From the NCBI GenBank assembly GCA_016190025.1, contig JACPRG010000102.1:1-30172 (forward strand): a DNA stretch of 30,172 nt, written 5' to 3'. Positions 1 through 7,892 of the stretch are shown here, in pieces (within the stretch, counting starts at the first letter, position 1; every line of letters starts with the position of its first letter). The translations under genes were made by a program, and so were the position numbers. The stretch comes from Candidatus Tectimicrobiota bacterium (lineage in GTDB: Bacteria; UBA8248; JACPRG01). The notes under the pieces are model-generated. The model made no database searches. It was not told where the DNA came from and saw only the letters and a list, made by a program, of their open reading frames with translations.

Positions 1-65
1 CCCGAAGCTCTGGGCGCTCCTTCCGCAAGCGGCGCTGAGCGGGTTGCCCCGCGCGGGCGGCCCCA

Positions 66-111
66 ATAAAAAAGGAGCGGTGGAATGTCCACCGCCCCTT
101 TTCGCATTTTT
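66..111. terminator. Bidirectional intrinsic terminator
   Basis: Ten-base arms at 74-83 and 89-98 pair around a five-base loop, with one mismatch/wobble. On the plus strand the stem is followed by TTTT and, shortly after, a TTTTT run. On the minus strand it is followed by TTTTTT. It can therefore end transcripts in both directions: the isc operon arriving on the minus strand, and whatever plus-strand gene lies left of the window. One plus-strand reading frame is open from base 1 to a TAA at 67-69, just before the stem, which could be the tail of such a gene, but 22 codons are too few to identify it. Confidence 0.8.
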
Positions 112-412
112 ACGCCGGCAATTCGATTTGTCCGGCCAGCGGGCAAGAGCCCGACTCTACCGCCGCGTCAATCGATCACCCATCCGAGCATCTGCGGCCC
201 GAGAACGGATGGGCGACATGAAGGCAGTTTCAGGACTCGCTTCATAGCATCCTTCCGGGTTCACTCGCTTTGTCAGGGACTCTGCTCCATGGTCCTGTCC
301 CCGACGGCTCTCTAATAAAGAATTTATCCCAAAAGACCCGATAACGCAACCGCGAAATTGCGGCCGGTTTCTCCGCCCCAGGACGCCCACCCTCGCCGGG
401 CGAAGGCGGGGC
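112..412. other. Gene-free stretch with several small hairpins
   Basis: I see no convincing coding frame, tRNA or known RNA family here. It contains an inverted repeat with 8-base arms (CCCATCCG at 179-186 and its complement at 206-213), a short CGGGC/GCCCG stem near 142-153 and a CCGC/GCGG stem near 350-363. It is the 3' flank of the isc operon and may simply be untranslated trailer sequence. Confidence 0.4.
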
Positions 413-631
413 CTATCCCTCCTCCCGGGCGTCCCGGTATTCCTCCAGCCACGCCATCTGGATGGCCTCCAGGAGTCCCTCGTTGGATTCCTTCGAGTTG
501 TCGTCGAAGTCCTCCAGCTCGGTCACCCACTGGTGAAGGTCGGTGAAGCGAACGGTCAGGGGGTCCAGGTCCGGAAAGCGTTCGAACAGCCGGATTCCGA
601 GGTCTTCCGCGTCGTGCCATCTGAGTTTCAT
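413..631 (-). CDS. iscX: Fe-S assembly protein IscX
   Basis: This small acidic protein of 72 residues closes the ISC operon. In the family IscX binds IscS and iron and modulates the rate of cluster assembly on IscU; some have called it an iron donor, but its exact role is debated. The sequence shows the IscX/YfhJ pattern: an N-terminal LRWHDAEDLGIRLFERFPDLDP segment with conserved W, D and FPDLDP, then RFTDLHQWVTELEDF, and a C-terminal LEAIQMAWLEEYRD helix. The family is usually about 66 residues. The ATG overlaps the ferredoxin stop codon by one base (TGATG), so translation is probably coupled. It is followed by a gene-free stretch and the bidirectional terminator at 66-111. Confidence 0.93.
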   Translation of the reverse strand: MKLRWHDAEDLGIRLFERFPDLDPLTVRFTDLHQWVTELEDFDDNSKESNEGLLEAIQMAWLEEYRDAREEG

Positions 632-981
632 CAGTGGTGATGTCCTCCGACGATCCCCGGGGCGTTGCGGTTGTGTTTGGGGATCTCCACCACCAGCTCG
701 CCGTCTCCGTTTCCGCCGTTCGCCCCGATGACGCACTGGCAGCTGAGGCGGCTGGTCAACGTGAGGCCCTCGGCCTCATCCAGCTGGTCTTCTTCCTCCT
801 CGGTGGCTTCGGGGAGGTGCTCCATCCCCTTTTTGACGATGACGTGGCACGTGCTGCAGGCGCAGAACCCGCCGCAGTTGCTGTCGATGAAGATGTCGTT
901 GTGCTGCGCAAGCTCCAGGATGGAGATCCCCCCCTCCGTTTCCACGGTCACGTTGTCGGGAAGGTAGGTCACCTTGTACAT
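631..981 (-). CDS. fdx: ISC-type [2Fe-2S] ferredoxin
   Basis: A 116-residue adrenodoxin/ISC-type ferredoxin that supplies electrons during cluster assembly on IscU. The four cluster ligands fit C36-x5-C42-x2-C45 plus C81 in the RLSCQ motif. C40 and C83 are additional cysteines that are not expected ligands. The acidic segment around 58-72 (EATEEEEDQLDEAEG) is the usual partner-binding surface, and VVEIPKHNRN near the end matches the family. The protein ends in three histidines, a small oddity. The start is supported by a GGGGGTGAG ribosome site five bases upstream. It sits between hscA and iscX, as in E. coli. Confidence 0.95.
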   Translation of the reverse strand: MYKVTYLPDNVTVETEGGISILELAQHNDIFIDSNCGGFCACSTCHVIVKKGMEHLPEATEEEEDQLDEAEGLTLTSRLSCQCVIGANGGNGDGELVVEIPKHNRNAPGIVGGHHH

Positions 982-1030
982 TTCTTCTCACCCCCTAAGG
1001 GCACAGGGCCGCCGGGCCGCAGGAGAGGAA

Positions 1031-2887
1031 TCATCCCTTCAGGAATTCTTCCAGTGCGTGGCCCTTGACGGCCGCTTTGAGAGTGGTGTTCATGAGCTCC
1101 TCGGCCAAGTGCCGAGCGGCCTCGTTCAACCGGTCCAGACCGGAGTGAATCGCCCCCCGGTCTTCGCCCCCTACGGCCGCCCGCAGGGCGGCGAGGGCCT
1201 CCCGGATTTCCCGCGTTTCCTCCTCGCTGATCAGGCCGGCCCCCTGGGCGAGCCCCTTCTCCGCCGCCCGCATGACGGATTCGGCCTCGGTCCGCGCCTC
1301 GATGAGAAGGCGGGCCTCCAGGTCGGCCTCCGCGAACTCCAGGGATTCCTGGATCATCCGCTCCACCGCTTCGTCGGTCAGGCCGTAGGAGGGCTTGACC
1401 TCCACCGAATGGGCCTTTCCGGTCCGCTGGTCCCTGGCGGAGACGCTCAGGATGCCGTTCGCGTCGATGAGGAAGGTCACCTCGATGCGGGGGAGGCCGG
1501 CGGACATCGGCTCGATCCCCCTGAACTGGAAGCGGGCCAGGCTCCGGTTGTCCTTGGCCAGTTCCCGCTCGCCCTGGACCACGTGGATGTCCACGGAGGT
1601 CTGGCCGTCCGCGTACGTGGTGAACACCTCCCGGGCGCTGGTGGGGATGGTGGTGTTGCGGGGGATCAGGACGCTCGTCACGCCCCCCATCACCTCGATC
1701 CCCAAAGACAGCGGGGTGACGTCCAGGAGCAGCATGTCCTGGACGGCCCCGGCCAAGATCCCGGCCTGAATGGCCGCGCCCCGGGCGACCACCTCGCGGG
1801 GGTTGAGCCCCGTGTGGGGCGGCCTTCCGAACAGAGTCTCCACCTTGCGCCGGACCAGCGGGATCAGCGTCGAGCCCCCCACCAGGATCACCTCGTCCAG
1901 GTCCGCGGGGGAGAGGCCGGCGTCCTTCAGGGCCCGCTGGCAGGGAGGGAGGGTCCGGTCCACCACCGGCCCGATGAGGGACTCGAAGGTCCTCGCGTCC
2001 AGCGCCTCCCGGAAGGTCCCGCCGCCCGGAAGGGGGACAACCACCTCCGCGCGGTCCTCGGAGGAGAGTCGGAATTTGGCCTTCTCCACGGCGTCTTTCA
2101 GGGCCTGCAGGGTGGTCCGGCTCTCGCTCAGCGGGACGCCGGCCGCCTTTTCCACCCCGGGCCGGAAGTGCTCGATGAGCAGGTAGTCGATGTCGTCCCC
2201 GCCGAGGTGGGTGTCCCCGCAGGTGGAGAGCACCTCGAAGATCCCCTCGTGCAGCTTCAGGATCGAGATGTCAAACGTCCCCCCCCCGAAGTCGTACACG
2301 GCGATGAGGCCCTCCTTCTTCCGGTCCAGGCCGTAGGCCAGGGACGCGGCGGTGGGCTCGTTGAGGATGCGCAGCACCTCGAGGCCGGCGATCCGGCCGG
2401 CGTCCTTCGTGGACTGCCGCTGGCTGTCGTTGAAGTACGCGGGGACGGTGATGACCGCCCTGCGGACCTCCCGGCCCAGGTGCCGCTCCGCCCGCCCCTT
2501 CAGCTCCTGCAGGATGAGCGCCGAGAGCTCCGGGGGGGTGTACTCCGCGTTCCCCACCCGCAGGCGGATGACGGAGTCCTCTTGGGGCGCGGCCTCGAAG
2601 GGGAGGAAGTGGAGGTCTTCCCGCACGTCCTCCAGCGCCTTGCCCATGAAGCGCTTGATGGAGTAGACGGTCCGGTCCGCCCGGGCGACGGCCTCTCGGC
2701 GGGCGGCCTCCCCGACCACCGGGCCGGATTCCCGGAATCCGATCACCGAGGGGAGGATGACGCTGCCGTCCTCCCCGGGGATGACCTTGGGTTCTCCCCC
2801 GTCCATGTAGGCGACCACGCTTTTGGTCGTCCCCAGGTCGATCCCGATCACGGGTTCCGGCTTGCGCTGGATGCTTACGAAAGGCAA
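1031..2887 (-). CDS. hscA: Fe-S cluster chaperone HscA (Hsp70 family)
   Basis: An ATP-dependent Hsp70 specialised for the ISC pathway. With HscB it binds the LPPVK motif of IscU and drives cluster transfer to apo-proteins. The N-terminal nucleotide-binding domain shows the phosphate-1 loop GIDLGTTKS (residues 15-23), then [35 protein letters not shown] and [11 protein letters not shown]. The substrate-binding domain follows from about residue 390 ([15 protein letters not shown]), with a helical lid to the C terminus. At 618 residues it matches HscA (about 616) and lacks the long acidic tail of DnaK. The start is TTG, with a perfect GGAGG seven bases upstream. It overlaps the end of hscB by 13 bases. 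Assignment as HscA rather than DnaK rests on length and operon context. Confidence 0.95.
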   Translation of the reverse strand: MPFVSIQRKPEPVIGIDLGTTKSVVAYMDGGEPKVIPGEDGSVILPSVIGFRESGPVVGEAARREAVARADRTVYSIKRFMGKALEDVREDLHFLPFEAAPQEDSVIRLRVGNAEYTPPELSALILQELKGRAERHLGREVRRAVITVPAYFNDSQRQSTKDAGRIAGLEVLRILNEPTAASLAYGLDRKKEGLIAVYDFGGGTFDISILKLHEGIFEVLSTCGDTHLGGDDIDYLLIEHFRPGVEKAAGVPLSESRTTLQALKDAVEKAKFRLSSEDRAEVVVPLPGGGTFREALDARTFESLIGPVVDRTLPPCQRALKDAGLSPADLDEVILVGGSTLIPLVRRKVETLFGRPPHTGLNPREVVARGAAIQAGILAGAVQDMLLLDVTPLSLGIEVMGGVTSVLIPRNTTIPTSAREVFTTYADGQTSVDIHVVQGERELAKDNRSLARFQFRGIEPMSAGLPRIEVTFLIDANGILSVSARDQRTGKAHSVEVKPSYGLTDEAVERMIQESLEFAEADLEARLLIEARTEAESVMRAAEKGLAQGAGLISEEETREIREALAALRAAVGGEDRGAIHSGLDRLNEAARHLAEELMNTTLKAAVKGHALEEFLKG

Positions 2888-3561
2888 CTGAGGACCTCCG
2901 TGATGTCCCTGACGGTGTTTTGGATGTACTTGCGCTGGGAGAGGAACGCCTTGAGCTCCCCCAGGATCTCCGCCGTGTCCTCGCCAGCCTCGGCGGCGGC
3001 GTCCCAGCGGCGAAAGAGGTCCTCCAGGCCCGAGCGCAGGGCCGCGTCCTTTGCCTCAAAACGCCGCCTGTCGTTCTCCAGCTGAGAGGCCAGGGTCCGC
3101 ATGCGGTCCCCGTCCCTCTCCCCCCGGATTTCCTGAAGCCTCTCGTTGAACTCGAAGACCTCCTCCAGCAGCTCGCGCGGGGGCGAGGCGGCGATTTCCT
3201 GGTCCGAGCCCTGGATGAGCTTGACGAGGTATTCGGCCCTCGCGAAAGGCTCCCGCAGCGCCCGGTAGGAGCGATTCAGGACGGCCGAGTTCTCCAGGCT
3301 GAGCCGCTGTTCGTGTTCGCCCGCGTTCAGGTAAAAGTCCGGATGAAACTTTCGGCTCAGTTCGTAGAACCGGCGTTCGAGGTCTTTCGGGTCGATCTGC
3401 AGCCGCCGGGGGAGCCCCATGAATTTGAAATAATCCGTCCCCGCCCCGGCCGGCTGGATCTTGGCGCAATGGTCGCAGAAGGGGGCCGCGGCGGTCTCCT
3501 GCTTGCAGTGCCAGCAAAGGTTCTGGGCGGTCTCCGCGGAGGCCGCTCGGGCCGCATCCAC
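2875..3561 (-). CDS. hscB: J-domain co-chaperone HscB with N-terminal zinc-finger-like motif
   Basis: A co-chaperone that delivers IscU to HscA and stimulates its ATPase. From the chosen GTG start the protein has 228 residues. C16-x2-C19 and C29-x2-C32 form a four-cysteine metal-binding motif ahead of the J domain, as in human HSCB but not E. coli HscB. The J domain carries the HPD motif at residues 73-75 (KFHPDFY), and the C-terminal helical domain ([22 protein letters not shown]) is the IscU-binding part. I chose the GTG at 3559-3561 because GAGGTG lies eight bases upstream; the frame stays open to 3627, where another start would add 22 residues. It lies between iscA and hscA, as expected. 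Confidence 0.9.
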   Translation of the reverse strand: MDAARAASAETAQNLCWHCKQETAAAPFCDHCAKIQPAGAGTDYFKFMGLPRRLQIDPKDLERRFYELSRKFHPDFYLNAGEHEQRLSLENSAVLNRSYRALREPFARAEYLVKLIQGSDQEIAASPPRELLEEVFEFNERLQEIRGERDGDRMRTLASQLENDRRRFEAKDAALRSGLEDLFRRWDAAAEAGEDTAEILGELKAFLSQRKYIQNTVRDITEVLSCLS

Positions 3562-3734
3562 TTTTCTCTCACCTCTCTGAAGGGGCCGTCTGCCGGCGGG
3601 TTCCCTTCGGCTGATGAATCCCGGCAACGCCGCTTCAAAAAGCGGGGGGCCTTTCCGGGGGCGACGGAGCGCCCCATCTTGGAAAGACCCCCGTTTCCTC
3701 TGAAGCGACCTGTTCGCCCCGGCCGAGCGAGGGC

Positions 3735-4058
3735 CTAGGCCGTGAAGGAGCTCCCGCAGCCGCAGGTCCGCTTGGCGTTGGGGTTCTCGAACCGGAAGCC
3801 GCCGCCCATCATGGAATGCTCGTACGTCAGGGTCGTCCCGGCGAGGTAGAGCAGGCTCTTGGGATCAACCACGACCTTGATCCCGTCGATGTCGAACACC
3901 TTGTCCTTCTCCTTGATCTCGGAGTCGAACCCCAGCGTGTAGGACATCCCCGAGCATCCTCCCCCCTGGATGCCGACCCGAAGGGCGTAGCCCTTGAGAT
4001 TCTGCTCCTCTTGGAGCCGCTTGACTTCTGTGATGGCGGCTTCCGTCACGGTGATCAT
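3735..4058 (-). CDS. iscA: A-type Fe-S carrier IscA
   Basis: An A-type carrier that accepts iron or [4Fe-4S] clusters and delivers them to apo-enzymes. The 107 residues equal the E. coli length, and the three metal-binding cysteines fall at C35 (GGGCSGMSY), C99 and C101 (TCGCGSSF), the canonical spacing. The ATG at 4056-4058 is preceded by AGAGGAGAAG, a clear ribosome site, so the longer open frame to 4154 is not used. It lies 46 bases after iscU, with a 173-base gap before hscB. I see no promoter in that gap, so it is probably co-transcribed. Confidence 0.95.
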   Translation of the reverse strand: MITVTEAAITEVKRLQEEQNLKGYALRVGIQGGGCSGMSYTLGFDSEIKEKDKVFDIDGIKVVVDPKSLLYLAGTTLTYEHSMMGGGFRFENPNAKRTCGCGSSFTA

Positions 4059-4104
4059 TTTCTTCTCCTCTGCGGATTCGCTCCTGAGCGGGTCTCTGAA
4101 GGAC

Positions 4105-4527
4105 TCACTTCTCGGCCTGGACCGCCGCTTCAGGAGCCGCCGGGCTCTTGGCACATTTCGCTTTGTAGTCCTTGACGGCGGCGCGGATGGCGTCCTCCGC
4201 CAGGACGGAGCAGTGGATCTTGACGGGCGGCAAACTGAGCTCGTTCACGATCAGGGTGTTTTTGATCTCCAGGGCCTCGTCGGGGGTTCTCCCCTTCATC
4301 ATCTCGGTGGCGAGGCTGGAGCTGGCAATGGCGCTCCCGCACCCGAAGGTCTTGAACTTGGCGTCCTCGATGACGCCCTGCTCGTTGACCTTGATCTGGA
4401 GCTTCATCACGTCGCCGCACTCCGGGGCGCCGGCGATTCCGGTCCCCACCTTCGGGTCGCTCTTGTCGAGACTCCCCAGGTTGCGGGGGTTGTTGAAGTG
4501 GTCGATTACCTTGTCGCTGTAAACCAT
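4105..4527 (-). CDS. iscU: Fe-S cluster scaffold IscU
   Basis: The scaffold on which [2Fe-2S] and [4Fe-4S] clusters are built. Ligand cysteines are C37 (APECGDVM, with D39), C63 (FGCGSAIASS) and C106 (KIHCSVLAEDAI), at the same positions as in E. coli. The HscA recognition motif LPPVK is at residues 99-103. The protein has 140 residues, about a dozen more than usual. The surplus is a C-terminal alanine-rich tail after KDYKAKC that contains an extra cysteine (C125). AAGGAG lies seven bases before the ATG. The gap after iscS is 47 bases. Confidence 0.96.
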   Translation of the reverse strand: MVYSDKVIDHFNNPRNLGSLDKSDPKVGTGIAGAPECGDVMKLQIKVNEQGVIEDAKFKTFGCGSAIASSSLATEMMKGRTPDEALEIKNTLIVNELSLPPVKIHCSVLAEDAIRAAVKDYKAKCAKSPAAPEAAVQAEK

Positions 4528-4574
4528 GTGAGTGCTCCTTCTCTTGCTTTGAAAGACGGAGGGCGGGGACCCTC

Positions 4575-5789
4575 TCACCGTTCTCCCCATTCAATGGTGC
4601 TCAGGTCGATCCCCTCCTTGGCCATCTCGTAGAGCGGGCTCATCTCGCGGAGGCGGTTGACCACGTCCGCCACGCGCTCGATGGTGTAGTCCACTTCCTC
4701 CTCCGTGTTGAACCGCCCGAGGCCGAAGCGCAGGGAGGAATGCGCCAGTTCGTCCCCGCGGCCGATGCCCTTGAGGACGTAGGACGGCTCCAGCGTCGCC
4801 GAGGTGCAGGCGGAGCCCGATGAGATGGCGATGTCATTGAGGCCCATCAGCATGGACTCGCCCTCCACGTAGGCGAAGCTCAGGTTCAGCGAGTGGGGCA
4901 GCCGCTCGGTGGGGTGGCCGTTGAGGTGCACCTCCTCCAGCCGCTCGGTGATCCCGGTGTGGAGCTTGTCGCGCAGCGTCCGCAGCCGCCCGGCCTCCCG
5001 GTCCATCTCCTCCCGGCAGATCTCGCAGGCCTTGCCGAGGCCCACGATGCCCGGCACGTTGAGCGTGCCCGAGCGCATCCCGCGCTCGTGGCCGCCGCCG
5101 TCGATGATGGGGGCGAGCCGGACGCGGGGCTTCTTGCGCCGGACGTAGATGGCGCCCACCCCCTTCGGCCCGTAGATCTTGTGGGCGGAAAGGGAGAGCA
5201 AGTCGATGTTCATGGCCTGGACGTCCACGGGGATCTTCCCCACGCCCTGGACGGCGTCGGTGTGGAAGAGGATCCCCCGGTCCTTGGCCAGCTTGCCGAT
5301 CGCGGCGATGGGATTGACGGTGCCGATCTCGTTGTTGGCCAGCATGATGGAGATGAGGATGGTTTTGTCGGTGATGTGCTCCTCCACCTCCTCCGGGAGG
5401 ATCCGGCCGTATTCATCCGGCTCCAGGAAGGTCACCTCGAAGCCCTTCCGCTCCAGGGCCTTGGCGCTGTCCAGGATCGCCTTGTGCTCGATCTTGCTGG
5501 TGATGATGTGGTTGCCTTTTTCCTGGTAGATCTCCGCCACGCCCTTGAGGGCGAGGTTGTCCGACTCGGTTGCGCCGCTGGTGAAGACGATCTCCTTGGG
5601 GTCGGCGTTGATGAGGGTGGCCACCTGGGCGCGGGCCCGGTCCACGGCCTCCTCCGCCCGCCAGCCGAACGAGTGGTTTCGGCTGGCCGCGTTGCCGAAG
5701 TGGGTCATGAAGTAGGGCTGCATCTCCTCCATCACCCGCGGGTCCACCGGGGTCGTGGCGTGGTTGTCCATGTAAATGGGCAGCTTCAT
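4575..5789 (-). CDS. iscS: Cysteine desulfurase IscS
   Basis: A PLP-dependent enzyme that converts L-cysteine to alanine and passes the persulfide sulfur to IscU and other acceptors. It has 404 residues from [16 protein letters not shown], the same length as E. coli IscS. Visible residues are H102 (EHKAIL) over the cofactor ring, the PLP lysine K204 in [10 protein letters not shown], and the catalytic cysteine C328 in [17 protein letters not shown], the long mobile loop of group I desulfurases. Two adjacent ATG codons exist at the start. The second was chosen for its better spacing to GGAG and its match to known N termini. It overlaps the iscR stop by one base, indicating translational coupling. 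Confidence 0.96.
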   Translation of the reverse strand: MKLPIYMDNHATTPVDPRVMEEMQPYFMTHFGNAASRNHSFGWRAEEAVDRARAQVATLINADPKEIVFTSGATESDNLALKGVAEIYQEKGNHIITSKIEHKAILDSAKALERKGFEVTFLEPDEYGRILPEEVEEHITDKTILISIMLANNEIGTVNPIAAIGKLAKDRGILFHTDAVQGVGKIPVDVQAMNIDLLSLSAHKIYGPKGVGAIYVRRKKPRVRLAPIIDGGGHERGMRSGTLNVPGIVGLGKACEICREEMDREAGRLRTLRDKLHTGITERLEEVHLNGHPTERLPHSLNLSFAYVEGESMLMGLNDIAISSGSACTSATLEPSYVLKGIGRGDELAHSSLRFGLGRFNTEEEVDYTIERVADVVNRLREMSPLYEMAKEGIDLSTIEWGER

Positions 5790-6214
5790 CATTCCGCTCC
5801 AACAGGGGTTTGGCTCATCTCCGCCAGGGTGATGCTGTCCAGCATCTCGAAGAGCCGTTTTTGAAGTCGCTTGATGGGGTCCCGCAAGGTGCATTTCTCG
5901 AATGCCGCGCAAGGGTTCGAGCCGTCCTCGTCAAAGCAGCTTGCGATCCTCAAAGGACCCTCCAGGGCCAACACCACGTCGGCCACACTGATCTCGCCCG
6001 AGTCGCGGGCCAGCGAGTAACCTCCCGACGGGCCGGCATGAGAGATGACCAGGCCCTCCCGTGCCATGCACTGCATGGCTTTGGCCAGAAGCTCGACCGG
6101 GAGGTCGTATTGCACGGCGATCTCGCGGACGTTGCTCACCTGCCCCTCGCCCAGGGAGGCCAGGTGGCAAAGCGCGATGATTGCGTAGTCGGTCTTCCTC
6201 GTCAAACTGAGCAT
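5789..6214 (-). CDS. iscR: Rrf2-family Fe-S regulator IscR
   Basis: A [2Fe-2S]-sensing transcription factor that represses the isc operon when clusters are plentiful. The 141 residues comprise a winged-helix domain ([18 protein letters not shown]; recognition segment around [19 protein letters not shown]; wing [13 protein letters not shown]) and a C-terminal cluster region with C93, C102 and C108. E. coli spacing is C-x5-C-x5-C-x2-H. Here it is C-x8-C-x5-C, and the residue at the histidine position is R111. The cluster may therefore use another fourth ligand, possibly the following aspartate. The start ATG aligns with the family's first residues; upstream frame extension is excluded because it would run through the promoter. 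It is first in the operon, with an operator-like site just upstream. Confidence 0.93.
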   Translation of the reverse strand: MLSLTRKTDYAIIALCHLASLGEGQVSNVREIAVQYDLPVELLAKAMQCMAREGLVISHAGPSGGYSLARDSGEISVADVVLALEGPLRIASCFDEDGSNPCAAFEKCTLRDPIKRLQKRLFEMLDSITLAEMSQTPVGAE

Positions 6215-6237
6215 GGATGTTGGACTCTCGAAGAAAT

Positions 6238-6262
6238 AAACCCGACCAATCTCGTCGGATAT
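6238..6262 (-). promoter_or_regulatory. IscR type-1-like operator
   Basis: An imperfect palindrome of CCGAC (6242-6246) and GTCGG (6254-6258) separated by seven bases, with A/T-rich flanks. By my alignment it matches about 20 of 25 positions of the E. coli type-1 IscR consensus. It abuts the -10 element of the iscR promoter and covers the expected transcription start, the right place for cluster-dependent autorepression. Confidence 0.7.
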
Positions 6263-6291
6263 AATGTAACGTCGGAACCCCCTTGTGTCAA
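6263..6291 (-). promoter_or_regulatory. Sigma70-like promoter of the isc operon
   Basis: Reading the minus strand, a perfect TTGACA (6286-6291) is followed after 17 bases by TACATT (6263-6268), a four-of-six match to TATAAT. The predicted start lies near 6256, about 40 bases before the iscR ATG and inside the IscR-like operator. The exact -10 register could shift by one or two bases. Confidence 0.65.
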
Positions 6292-6398
6292 GGCAATCAG
6301 ACACTTTTGCGCGCTTTACGCGGCCATCCCTCTGGACAGGCGGACGGGCTCCAGGCCGGGACTGCACCTTCGCTTTTTTGCCGCGTTCCCTCCCACGC

Positions 6399-7382
6399 CT
6401 AGCCCCCGATGGCGCTCATCCCGCGCGCCGGCTGGACAAACTCCTTCTGACCGATGAGGTGGCCGGGCGTCTTGGTCAGGACCACCTCCGCCAGCCATTC
6501 CTTGATGGCGTCGTCCTCCGCCCCGCCCCGCAAGAGCGCCTTCAAGTTATGCTCCACGGTGGAGAACAAACACGTCCGGATCATCCCGTCCGCCGTCAGG
6601 CGGATCCGGTTGCACGTGGCGCAAAAGGGCTCGGTCACCGTCGGGATGACGCCCACCTCTCCCTTGCCGTCCTTATAGCGGTACTTGGTGGCCGGGTCGT
6701 GTGGGTTGTCCCGGGCCACCTCCAGCTCCCCGGCCCGGCTCAGGCCCTCCAGGATCTTCTTGGCCGGCAGGACCTTTTTCATCTCCCATGCGTGGTGGGC
6801 GTCGAGGGGCATATACTCGATGAACCGGACGACGTAGCCGGTCTCCCTGGCCCAGCGGCCGAAATCTTCGAGCTCGTCGTGGTTGAACCCGTTGATGGCG
6901 ACGGCGTTGATCTTGATGGGATGAAACCCGGCCTCGACCGCGGCTTGGATGCCGTCCAGCGTCCTGTGGAACATGTCCCGCCGGGTGATTTCGAGGAACT
7001 TGTGGGGCTTCAGGGTGTCCAGGCTGATGTTGATCCGCCGCAGCCCCGCGTTGTAGAGCGGCTTGGCGAGTTGGGGCAGGAGGACGCCGTTGGTGGTCAG
7101 CGCCAGGTCCATGTCGGGCTGGATCTCGAGCATCATCCGGACCAGCCGGTCCAGGTCCTTCCGCAAAAGGGGCTCCCCGCCCGTCAGGTGGTAGCTGTCG
7201 AAGCCGAGCTCCGCGGTGATGCGCACCACCCGGGCGGTCTCCTCGAAAGTCAGGATCTCCTCCTTCGGCAGCCAGATCATCCCCTCCTCGGGCATGCAAT
7301 ACTGGCACCGGAAGTTGCACTGGTCGGTGACGGAGATCCGAAGGTCCGTGTGGGCGCGGCCGTATGTGTCGTAAAGCGCCAT
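6399..7382 (-). CDS. moaA: GTP 3',8-cyclase MoaA (molybdenum cofactor biosynthesis)
   Basis: A radical-SAM enzyme catalysing the first step of Moco synthesis: rearrangement of GTP to 3',8-cyclo-7,8-dihydro-GTP, which MoaC turns into cyclic pyranopterin monophosphate. The 327 residues carry the N-terminal radical-SAM cluster C22-x3-C26-x2-C29. The C-terminal second cluster has C-x2-C-x13-C in the CATCNRIRLTADGM region, and the protein ends in the conserved Gly-Gly tail (SAIGG). LTGGEPLLRKDL and ALTTNG are further family motifs. The ATG at 7380-7382 follows GGTGGAG at five bases; the open frame continuing to 7622 is leader RNA, not protein. No other Moco genes are in the window. Expression is probably controlled by the upstream riboswitch. 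Confidence 0.96.
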   Translation of the reverse strand: MALYDTYGRAHTDLRISVTDQCNFRCQYCMPEEGMIWLPKEEILTFEETARVVRITAELGFDSYHLTGGEPLLRKDLDRLVRMMLEIQPDMDLALTTNGVLLPQLAKPLYNAGLRRINISLDTLKPHKFLEITRRDMFHRTLDGIQAAVEAGFHPIKINAVAINGFNHDELEDFGRWARETGYVVRFIEYMPLDAHHAWEMKKVLPAKKILEGLSRAGELEVARDNPHDPATKYRYKDGKGEVGVIPTVTEPFCATCNRIRLTADGMIRTCLFSTVEHNLKALLRGGAEDDAIKEWLAEVVLTKTPGHLIGQKEFVQPARGMSAIGG

Positions 7383-7520
7383 AGGTGCTCCACCTTCCCC
7401 TGGCGGGGGTCGCGGCCGGTGGCTCTCTCGGGCGACCCGCGCCCCCCTCCCGGAAATGGCCCGGACTGGAGGGAGGTCGTCCCGCCGGGTGCGGACTGTC
7501 CCCCCCCGGCGCCCGCTTCC

Positions 7521-7561
7521 GGAAATAGAAAGGGCCGGCCTCCGCGAGGGAACGCCGGCCC
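7521..7561 (-). terminator. Intrinsic terminator in the moaA leader
   Basis: On the minus strand GGGCCGGC (7554-7561) pairs perfectly with GCCGGCCC (7532-7539) around a 14-base loop, followed by TTTCTATTT. It lies between the aptamer and moaA, about 140 bases before the start codon. It therefore looks like the expression platform of the riboswitch rather than the end of another gene. Confidence 0.75.
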
Positions 7562-7584
7562 GCATGCATCTGGCCGCTGGGCCC

Positions 7585-7688
7585 GCGTCCTCCTTTCCAA
7601 GCGCGGGAGGCTGAAGGGTCACCCCTCCAACCCTGTCGGCCCCCGGGTCATGGCTTCCCTCTCCATGCGCCCTGGGGCTCGGAGGACG
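7585..7688 (-). ncRNA. Moco riboswitch aptamer upstream of moaA
   Basis: Reading the minus strand, P1 is closed by CGTCCTCC (7681-7688) pairing perfectly with GGAGGACG (7585-7592). Inside is a stem built from CCCC/GGGG and CATGG/CCATG. Next comes a 10-bp stem, 7623-7632 with 7609-7618, capped by a GUGA (GNRA-type) tetraloop. The segments GCCnACAGGG, GCCTCCCG and TGGAAAGG line up in order with my recollection of the E. coli moaA leader, the founding Moco RNA motif. In that family cofactor binding lowers expression of Moco genes. Location directly before moaA, with its own promoter and terminator, supports the call. The ligand (molybdenum or tungsten cofactor) cannot be told from sequence. Confidence 0.8.
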
Positions 7689-7725
7689 TCTTCCATCCGA
7701 TTCTCGGCTTCGACTCTACGGATCC

Positions 7726-7753
7726 AGTATACCCCTCGCCGCGTTCCCGTCAA
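7726..7753 (-). promoter_or_regulatory. Promoter of the moaA leader
   Basis: On the minus strand TTGACG (7748-7753) is separated by 16 bases from TATACT (7726-7731), a strong sigma70-like pair. The predicted start near 7719 gives a leader of about 340 bases, containing the aptamer and terminator before moaA. Confidence 0.75.
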
Positions 7754-7892
7754 GCAAGGCCCGCCCGAGGCTGGGGCGGGCGGCGACCGCCTGTCGGCTC
7801 GCCCCCCGCTCGGGCGGGGATGTGGTAATGTGTTCCGTTGGAAGGGCTTGTACGGGCGTCTGGCGGGGCGCGGGTCGGAAAGGAGGCTTCCA

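Noticed and set aside
200..310. Possible tRNA in the gene-free left region
   Set aside because: GGTTCACTCG near 258 resembles a T-loop, but the A at the required position is missing and no acceptor, D or anticodon stems fit.
974..3085. A plus-strand open frame of about 700 codons opposite hscA and hscB
   Set aside because: It is the antisense shadow of GC-rich hscA/hscB; its translation is proline-, glycine- and arginine-rich without any family motif, while the minus strand gives perfect Hsp70 and J-domain motifs.
7804..7819. CCCCGC-TCGG-GCGGGG hairpin between moaA and the VWA gene
   Set aside because: It is stable but short, has no T-tract and lies upstream of both predicted promoters or start sites; a chance GC palindrome is likely.
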